Shown: positions 57,669 to 64,000 of the stretch, in pieces | Numbering within the stretch: the stretch's first letter is position 1 | Layout of the letters: every line of letters starts with the position of its first letter | Assembly (NCBI GenBank): GCA_030267565.1 | Contig: BRXU01000038.1 | Span: 186,001-250,000 of the forward strand | Origin: Pleodorina starrii | Taxonomy: Eukaryota; Chlorophyta; Chlorophyceae; Chlamydomonadales; Volvocaceae | DNA length: 64,000 nucleotides | Direction of reading: 5' to 3' | Position numbers and translations under genes: made by a program | Notes under the pieces: model-generated | What the model was told of the DNA's origin: nothing | Databases searched by the model: none | The model's input: only the letters and a program-made list of their open reading frames with translations

Positions 57669-58189
57669 CTCTCCCCCCTTTGAAGGGAGACCGTCCCGGC
57701 TCCCGTGTTATTGGGATCCGAGCCTGTGTGCTCACCATTACCTACCCCTACCATGCTCCTCAGAGAACCTGAGGTATGGTCCTAGAGCGTCTCTGGACTC
57801 CTACAGATAGCCCTTTCGGTTCGGAGTTTTTCGAGCACAAGCCTGTTTTATTCGGACTGCTTGTGTGGAGGTCTGAAGTTTGGGCGGGCCCACTAGCCCA
57901 GGGGCCAGTGCGGGCCGCGAGATTCGAACTGGAGACCCCAGTGGGTCGGATCACTGCCGGTGGTACTTACTTTTCGCACCAGCCGCGATATTTGTGCTCA
58001 CGCTGCACACTTTGTCAGCGGGCACACCGGACGTTACCGGTTTATACCAGGCGTAGGTCGTGACTACCTCTGGCACAGTTCGAATTGACTTCACAGTCCG
58101 GACGTTGACGGCTCTGTGAGAATGATTTGTGAGCTCTATGAGACTCGATCTTCAGACCTCAGGAATTTATTCCTGATACTCGATACCAA

Positions 58190-58284
58190 TGTAGCAGTCT
58201 TAGTTGCTAAAGGCCACTCGAGTTGTTTGTGCAGGTGTAGCTTAGGCTCTTATAGCCTAGCCGCACTGTCGTACAGCTGCTACA
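58190..58284 (-). repeat. TRIM 5' LTR (minus strand)
   Basis: 95 bp; bordered by the primer-binding-like site on its inner side. Confidence 0.9.
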
Positions 58285-58289
58285 CTGCC

Positions 58290-58925
58290 GGGGAGGAATG
58301 GATGTAAGGATGGACGGATCAGGCTTAGATTGGATCAGAGGATTAGATTGGATCTGGATGGGAGCGACCAGCAGCATGGATTAGCAGGATTGGATCAGGA
58401 TTGGATGTATGGATGGATGCATGGATGGATGGATGCATGGATGGATTGATGGACGGATGGTCGGACTGCTGCTGCTGCATCCGTCCCTGCGTGTTAGTCG
58501 TTGTGCGTGGTTGTTGCTTGCTTGCTTGTTGTTACGATCCCGGATTCGTTCCACATGCATATCTTTCATGGATGCTTACTGCACCGGACGACGGAGCCGC
58601 CGCAGATTCAATCAAGCGATGGAAATGAACGCCGACTGTAAACAAACATCCGTCGTCAACAAATAAATTCACCATCCTCTTATTCCCTGCCTCGTCCACG
58701 CAACGTATAACGTAAGATGACCGACTCGATCGCGGCGGCGGCGGCAAGGGCTACTGCATGCCGGACGGATGGACCGCCTTCCGGCTGCATCTATCTGCCT
58801 CCCATCCGTACAACGGCAGTCGTACACGGCCTGGTGTTGTCGTACACCGACGTATGCGTGCGGCGGTGAGATTGCAGATCGGAGCAGTCATCTGGTGGTC
58901 ATCTGGATGGCCAACTCAGATGCAG
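58290..58925. other. Intergenic region after the TRIM
   Basis: GGATGGAT/GGATT repeats (58300-58460) are followed by ordinary sequence. The last part should be 3' UTR of the minus-strand glycosyltransferase-like gene. Confidence 0.5.
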
Positions 58926-59616
58926 CTAGCGCCGGCTTGCGGTGGTGCGGCGGCGATGCACGGGCGTGACCTCGCCTCGGTGCTTGCGGTAGGTGACGCC
59001 GCCCCACTCCACCTGAGGGGGTGGGAACAGGAGGGCACCGCCGCCCAGGAGCAAAAAAAGGGAAAATGTGGGGTTATGTACACGTACAGGCCGGAGCCTT
59101 GACGGGGAGGAGGGAGGGGGGGTGGTGGAGGAAGGGGGGGCGCCCCCGTACCAGGCCGCAGTCACGCACTGCCCCTTTGCCGTACTGCCGTACTGCCGTC
59201 GATGGCCCTGCCCTGCCCTGCGCTGCCCGTCGACTGATTTTATAACAGCCCCCTGAAATTCGCAACACCAAATTCAAGTCAAGTCCAGTCTATTCAAGTC
59301 AAGCCGAGTCAAGTCTGGGCATGTTCAGCCGCATGTACAGTACTGCCAGCGAGGGAGACTCAAGCAAGCTGGCCGGCCTGGCTCCCCCGCGTCCCCCCGC
59401 CTCCTCCAGCTATTACTTGCAGATCTGCCGTCCCGATTATGCCGTATATGCCGTATGCCGTACGCACCGTGGGGCTGAGGTAGGTGTACGCCATGACGAG
59501 CGGCAGTACGGCATTCGAGGCCAGCAGGGCAACCCACAGTCTGCCCCACCGGAACCATTCCAGCGGGATGGCGGGGGAGGAGGGGGACAGCTGCCGGAAC
59601 AGAGCAAGGATCTCGG
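58926..59616 (-). CDS. C-terminal exons of a probable membrane glycosyltransferase (GT2/GT21-like)
   Basis: Two minus-strand exons join in phase 0. Exon 59468-59616 encodes AEILALFRQL, then PLEWFRWGRLWVALLASNAV and a membrane segment ending AYTYLSPT. Exon 58926-59012 encodes VEWGGVTYRKHRGEVTPVHR and a short basic tail with a TAG stop. A hydrophobic hairpin followed by V-x-W-x-G-x-x-Y is the typical end of membrane GT2 enzymes such as ceramide glucosyltransferase. That assignment is an inference from a short tail. The catalytic part is not in the window: the next intron upstream holds a large LINE, and the gene could be intact beyond the edge or broken. The membrane segment suggests an endomembrane location. 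Confidence 0.5.
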
Positions 59617-59659
59617 CTGCGGGGGCGGACACGGGCCCGGGTGTGAGCACGGGTGTGAG

Positions 59660-59808
59660 CACGGGTATGCGCGTATGTGTGTGTGTGTGAATGTGTGTGT
59701 GAATGTGCGTGTATGTGAGAGAGACACGGGTGTGAGCACGGGTATGAGCGTATGTGTGTGTGTGTGAGTGTGTGTGTGAGTGTGTGTGTATGTGTGTGAG
59801 TGTGTGTC
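59660..59808 (-). repeat. CA-rich microsatellite tail of the LINE
   Basis: GT/GTAT/GTGA runs on the plus strand directly abut the LINE 3' end, as also seen beside the truncated copy at 55160-55230. Confidence 0.75.
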
Positions 59809-62800
59809 GTTACAGTATCTGACCGGGCCCTGACGCTGGCCAGGGGCTGCTAACCCAGCCCCGACGGAAAGACCGCCTAAGCACTCTCCCCCTTGCGGTG
59901 GGAGAAGGGCGTGAGGGGCCGCTACCCCCTCCTGCTCGACGCGGAGCTGGCTGCGTCGTACACCCCATATACGGGTGTACGGCGCAGCGGCTCCCCAAAG
60001 GCTTGAGCTCACAGCCTGCCTTATACGGCAGCTGGGCCCTTCGTCCGCACAAACAGCAGTCGCGCCGGCGCACTACGCGGCGCCCGCGCTGTCCTGCCCG
60101 CCCTGAAGTCCTTGCAGCGCCGGGGCGCCCGGCCGGCCTGCTACCGGCTGGCGGTGCTCCTCTAGGCGCGAAAACAAAGCGCTGAGAACCTGCCCCGAGC
60201 TTGGTCCGGCTCGTGGGCGGTCAGCACCAAAGGAGAACCCAAGACAGCGCGCGCCCTACCCCTGCTACTACTCCTACTACGACGGCCCCGGAGAGGCCGG
60301 GGGGTGGCCCCTAGAGGCCGAGCTCCAGAGCGCCGCTTGGCCTCGACGCGGCAGGAGGTCGGGAGCGGGCCTTGCGGCAGCGGGCTAGGTGACGGAGCTA
60401 TAGTTCGCACTAGGCGGCACCTCGCCAACTCTCCTCACTCTCGCTAAACCCGCTCCCTAAAGCCTCCCTTGCCTACAAAAGGCAGCCTGCGGCGGTCTCT
60501 GCACCCTAAGTCCTCTCGGACCCGAAGGACCCCCCCCCCTCCTCCTCCCCTCCTCTCACGCCTCCCTGCCTCGACGCCCTAAGTTCCCTCCCTCACCCCT
60601 AAAGCCCCTTCATCCCCTCACTCCACTTCCCCTCCCCCTCCCTCCATACCCATCCCTGCGTGCTGCACACACTGAAAGTGGCCGTTGACCACCGCCAGGA
60701 TGGGGTGGTCAGGCCCTACCCCCTCCCATCCCCGCCTTGGCACGTCTAGCTTTGCAAACCCTCGCACACGCTGCCAAAATTCTAGCGCTGCGCGCGCCTT
60801 GGCCACCTCGACTGGGTCTGGGGCATCCGGGGCGGTGGGCGAGTTCCTGACTGCCCACAGCCCCACGCGCGCCCGTTCCATGGCCGTGAGCGCCGCCAGG
60901 CAGATCACGTCCCACACGCACTGCTGCACGCCTGGCGGTGGCTCCGCCAGCCACACGTTCGCCCGGGTGATGGGCCCGGGCACGTGGGCGGCGATCTGCT
61001 GCACCACCGTTTGCGCCACCGGGCACTCCCAGAAGTGGTGTGCGCGCGGCGAGCATGCGTGTGGGCCGGCTCCCCCGTACGCGCCGCACTTGCATTGTTC
61101 TGGTGCCGCTCCCCTTATGTGGCTGTTGCCGGGAAGCGGCACGCCGTCCTGTGCCAACCGCCAGAGCGTCTCAAAGTGTTCGCGCTCCCATTTGATGGGC
61201 CACATTCGCCGGAGCATTGCCAGTACGCCTGCTGCTGGCGCCACTTCGGCGGCGGCTGGCTGATGTCCCGGCGGGTGGGCTCCTGCTGCCGCTGCCGCCG
61301 CTGCGGGCTGCTCCCGGGCTTCCCGCTCGTAGGCTGCGTGCAGGCGGGCCCGGCGCTCCGTTACCGGCTGCATCTGCAGTAGGGTGGCTTGGCGGACGGA
61401 GAGGTCGCGCAGCTTGGTGCTGAGTGACCCCCCAAACCGCCAGCCCACCCGCCCCACGAACCGAGCTCGTATCGTCTCCTCCGTATCCAGCCCTGCCGCG
61501 CGTTCCGGGTGCGCCAGCACCGTCGCTGCTGCTGCACGCCATTCCGGGCTAATATCCGCCGTGAGGCGGTTGATGGCGTCGATGGTCGTCGTCCGCCTGA
61601 AGCCTGTCAGGTCGCTGGGGTCAAGGTTGGCTGTTACCCAGGCCTCCCACTCGCCAGCTGCTCGCGGGGCGGATGCGGCGGCCTGCGTCACCCTCATCAG
61701 GTCACCCACCGTGCGCAACGCCCTGCATGCCGCCAGACGCCTGTGGCGGCTCTCTAGTCCTGGCCTAGGAAGCGGGTTGGGAGCCATGTCCCTGTCCTCC
61801 TCCTCGGGCGCGAAGTCTGGATCTGCCGCCTGCGCGTCCGCTGCATCCCCCGCTTCCGCTGCCCCGCTGGTCGGTTGCGCACCGTTCGGCAAAAGGGGGT
61901 TGCCCCAAAGCGGGATATTAAGGCACCAGTCCCCGGCGGCCGGCAGTGGCGTCGTGTCAACATCTTGCACGGGGGGGAGGTAGCTGAGGGCGACGAGGAG
62001 TGTCGTGACGTCTGCGGGCAGGGGGTCTGTTCCTGGGTGGGGCATCCCTCCCTGCACCACACCCGTGGTGAGCACGGATCCGGGGCTCAGCAGCGGGTGG
62101 TAGCCACGGAGCAGCTGGGCGAACGTTCGTACCGACGAGTGGGCGTTGTCTGCTGGCTGGCTGGCGGTCCGGGCGAGCTTGGCCGCCGTCACCGCCTCCC
62201 GTGCGCGGGTGTGCAGGGTGAGCGGCAGCAGCCCGCATCCGCCGTCTCGCGCCGCGCCCCACATGAGCTGCCCTGGGAGGCCGGTGAGGCGCTGACATGG
62301 CTGCATGGGGCTGACCCTGCGGTCGCCTGCCTGTGCTGCCCATCTCTCCACCTGGCGGGCCTCTTCCCCCCCTCCTCGGCCGCCGTGCTCCCAGTGGTAC
62401 GTCCTGATCTGTAAGGCGTATGCCGATATGAGGTTGCATCTGCCGAACACCGACAGCCGAAGTCTGGTGACGCGGTGCATCCGCTTGCGGATCTCCTCCC
62501 CGGCGCGGTGCCAGTTGGATTGCTGGCCTGTTGGGTTATTTGAGAAGCCAGCTCCGAGCGCGGTCGCGGCAGGCACCAGGCGCAGGCCCTGGATGTTTGG
62601 CACTGCGGGCGCATGGGCTGGTGCTGGCGCTTGCGGCGGGCCTGGTGCTGGTGGCGGCGGCGCGGGCGGTGGGAGCTGGGCGCCGGCTTCCGGCGGGCCT
62701 GGCGGCTGCTGAGGTGGGGGCTGCTGGGGTGGCTGCTGCGGCTGTGCCGGCAGGTGGCCAACTCTCAGGAGCTCCACTTTGTCACGGTTTAGCCGCTGTC

Positions 62801-64000
62801 CGGTGGCCTGCGCAAACGTCTCCGTGGCGTCGAGGAAGGCTTGGACGGTGTGGTCGCCCTCCAGGAACACCTCTCCGTCGTCTGCAAACTGCACCGCCGT
62901 GGTTAGCTCGGCATCTGCTGGGCCCAGGCGAATGCCCAGTCCCTTGCGTTGTAGCCATGACAGCAGCGCTTGCGCGACGAAGAGGTAGAGCAGCGGGGCG
63001 AGCGGGCAGCCTTGTCGGACGCCCGCCGCCATGCTGACCGGCTCTGACTGCCTCCCTCCCACCAGCGCCCGGGCCTGCGTGTCCGCCAGCAGCGTCTGTA
63101 CCCACTTTCGGAGCTGTTCGGACGCGCCCAGCTCCGCCATCGCTGCCACTAGAAAGTCCCGGTGGACCGTATCGTAGGCTTTGGCAAAGTCGAGGAAGGC
63201 GACCAGCGCGTTGCGTCCCTGGCGTCGGAGGAGGTGGGGAAGGTAGCGGAGGGTGAAGATGCTGGCGCCAATGTGTCGCCCCGGGAGGAAGGCCGTTTGC
63301 TCCGCAGAGATCGCGGCATTCAGGGCGGGGCCAAGCCTATTTGCCATGACTTTGGCGAGGATGCGGTAGTCCGTGTTGAGCAGGGTGATGGGGCGGTAGT
63401 TGCCTGGCTGTGTGGGGTCGCCCTTTTTATAGAGCACCTTGATGATGCCCTCGGTGAACCGCGCGGGCATGTTGCCTGTGGTGCCGATGGCGGTGTATAG
63501 GTCAGCCAGGAGGGGGGCGAACTGTCGCTGGAAGGCCCGGTAGAGCTCCGCGGGCAGGCCATCCCACCCCGGCGCTTTTCCGCGCGGCGTGGCCTTGAGA
63601 GCCGCGGCCACCTCGGTGCTGCCCACTTGGGCCCGGCCGACTGGGTCTTCCGGGTCTGCCGGCAGTCGCAGCGGGTGGTCTCGGAGGGCCTCCAGGACCT
63701 GGGCCTGCGCCTGCTGCTTCACCGATGCCGGCAGCTCGGCCTCCGATGGCAGGGCGCTGACGTCCTGCCAGAAGTTGGCGATGATCTGCGGCAGTCGCCT
63801 GGCGTCGCTGACCAGCTGGCCCGTGCGGGGGTCGCGCAGCATGGAGGGGCCGGGGCCGCCCCCGTTGCCGCCATCGCTCTGTTCCCGGATGAGGGCGGTG
63901 AGGGCCCGGGAGGGGCGCTCGCCTTCACTGATCCGGTTCCGCCGGGCGTCCCGGGCCGCCTCGTTGGCCGCGGCCCGCATGCCCTTCTGCACTGCCACCT
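59809..64000 (-). mobile_element. L1-type LINE, 3' part (continues past the window)
   Basis: It includes a reverse transcriptase ORF, an ~800-bp 3' UTR (59809-60617) and a 3' end marked by TGTAA (complement at 59810-59814) before a CA-rich tail. The 5' part, where an endonuclease would be, lies outside. It is inserted in the intron upstream of the glycosyltransferase-like exons, sense to them. Confidence 0.88.
60618..63998 (-). CDS. LINE reverse transcriptase (ORF2-type), N-terminus missing
   Basis: A single open frame of at least 1126 codons runs off the right edge, so the first Met at 63998 is not a proven start. RT motifs occur in order: KAPGWDGLPAELY (141-153), YRPITLLNTDYRI (201-213), FLDFAKAYD (268-276, catalytic D270), GVRQGCPLAPLL (326-337) and QFADDG (370-375, D373/D374). 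A Pro/Gln/Ala-rich linker (about 425-480) follows. Near 969-992 is a Cys/His cluster (CKC...C...HHFWEC) like the zf-RVT domain of plant and algal L1 elements. The enzyme copies element RNA into nicked target DNA. All catalytic residues are present and no stop or shift is seen, so this copy may be active. Confidence 0.93.
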   Translation of the reverse strand: MAVQKGMRAAANEAARDARRNRISEGERPSRALTALIREQSDGGNGGGPGPSMLRDPRTGQLVSDARRLPQIIANFWQDVSALPSEAELPASVKQQAQAQVLEALRDHPLRLPADPEDPVGRAQVGSTEVAAALKATPRGKAPGWDGLPAELYRAFQRQFAPLLADLYTAIGTTGNMPARFTEGIIKVLYKKGDPTQPGNYRPITLLNTDYRILAKVMANRLGPALNAAISAEQTAFLPGRHIGASIFTLRYLPHLLRRQGRNALVAFLDFAKAYDTVHRDFLVAAMAELGASEQLRKWVQTLLADTQARALVGGRQSEPVSMAAGVRQGCPLAPLLYLFVAQALLSWLQRKGLGIRLGPADAELTTAVQFADDGEVFLEGDHTVQAFLDATETFAQATGQRLNRDKVELLRVGHLPAQPQQPPQQPPPQQPPGPPEAGAQLPPPAPPPPAPGPPQAPAPAHAPAVPNIQGLRLVPAATALGAGFSNNPTGQQSNWHRAGEEIRKRMHRVTRLRLSVFGRCNLISAYALQIRTYHWEHGGRGGGEEARQVERWAAQAGDRRVSPMQPCQRLTGLPGQLMWGAARDGGCGLLPLTLHTRAREAVTAAKLARTASQPADNAHSSVRTFAQLLRGYHPLLSPGSVLTTGVVQGGMPHPGTDPLPADVTTLLVALSYLPPVQDVDTTPLPAAGDWCLNIPLWGNPLLPNGAQPTSGAAEAGDAADAQAADPDFAPEEEDRDMAPNPLPRPGLESRHRRLAACRALRTVGDLMRVTQAAASAPRAAGEWEAWVTANLDPSDLTGFRRTTTIDAINRLTADISPEWRAAAATVLAHPERAAGLDTEETIRARFVGRVGWRFGGSLSTKLRDLSVRQATLLQMQPVTERRARLHAAYEREAREQPAAAAAAAGAHPPGHQPAAAEVAPAAGVLAMLRRMWPIKWEREHFETLWRLAQDGVPLPGNSHIRGAAPEQCKCGAYGGAGPHACSPRAHHFWECPVAQTVVQQIAAHVPGPITRANVWLAEPPPGVQQCVWDVICLAALTAMERARVGLWAVRNSPTAPDAPDPVEVAKARAALEFWQRVRGFAKLDVPRRGWEGVGPDHPILAVVNGHFQCVQHAGMGMEGGGGEVE

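Larger units (their letters stand above)
57574..58284 (-). mobile_element. TRIM-type LTR retroelement (711 bp)
   Basis: Two 95-bp direct repeats (57574-57668 and 58190-58284) appear identical and begin TGTAGCAG and end CTGCTACA. A 5-bp target duplication, CTGCC, flanks it (57569-57573 and 58285-58289). Read on the minus strand, TTGGTATCGAGTATCAGG follows the first LTR and resembles an initiator tRNA-Met primer site (TGGTATC...GAG). AAAGGGGGGAGAG, a polypurine tract, precedes the second LTR. The 521-bp interior has no gag or pol and includes a TTCGAATC box-B-like motif. It must depend on enzymes from another element. Confidence 0.92.

Noticed and set aside
1..64000. CRISPR arrays, bacterial operons or prophage-like modules
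   Set aside because: The spliceosomal introns and eukaryotic genes show nuclear DNA. None of the arrays has the repeat-unique spacer pattern of a CRISPR locus.

Overview
The window looks like nuclear DNA from a GC-rich green alga, most likely of the Chlamydomonadales/Volvocales type. This is inferred from short exons split by many GT-AG introns, a strong G+C bias, abundant minisatellites, and TGTAA motifs near the ends of retroelements. I ran no database search.

Left arm (1-33944) holds four conserved eukaryotic genes whose exons I joined by splice-site phase. They are the 3' part of a PLAC8-type Cys-rich protein (+), a complete 12-exon Ofd1/Tpa1/OGFOD1-type prolyl hydroxylase (-), a complete 5-exon TPT/NST-type transporter (+), and a complete 16-exon ABCE1/RLI1 ribosome-recycling ATPase (+). 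The hydroxylase and ABCE1 both act on translation termination or ribosomes in other eukaryotes. The hydroxylase and the transporter start about 0.6 kb apart, head to head. Introns carry most of the oddities: an almost 10-kb purely G-rich satellite inside one ABCE1 intron, a 52-bp array that multiplies a splice donor about 20 times in the hydroxylase gene, and six copies of a roughly 50-bp dispersed element.

Middle (about 34000-57500) is gene-poor and repeat-rich. It contains two arrays of the same 19-bp satellite, a 1.6-kb element with perfect 409-bp terminal inverted repeats, retroelement-derived tandem blocks, a frameshifted two-exon relic of an OSCA/CSC1-type channel gene, two adjacent giant palindromes, and a tRNA-headed SINE with a 13-bp target duplication. 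It also has a possible leaderless-looking first exon behind a TATA-like box.

Right arm (57569-64000) has a 711-bp TRIM-type LTR element with identical 95-bp LTRs, the last two exons of a probable membrane glycosyltransferase (-), and a large L1-type LINE (-) that runs off the window. The LINE lies in the upstream intron of the glycosyltransferase exons, in the same orientation.

The very long open frames across 21.3-31.2 kb and 49.0-50.6 kb are translations of stop-free satellites, not genes.
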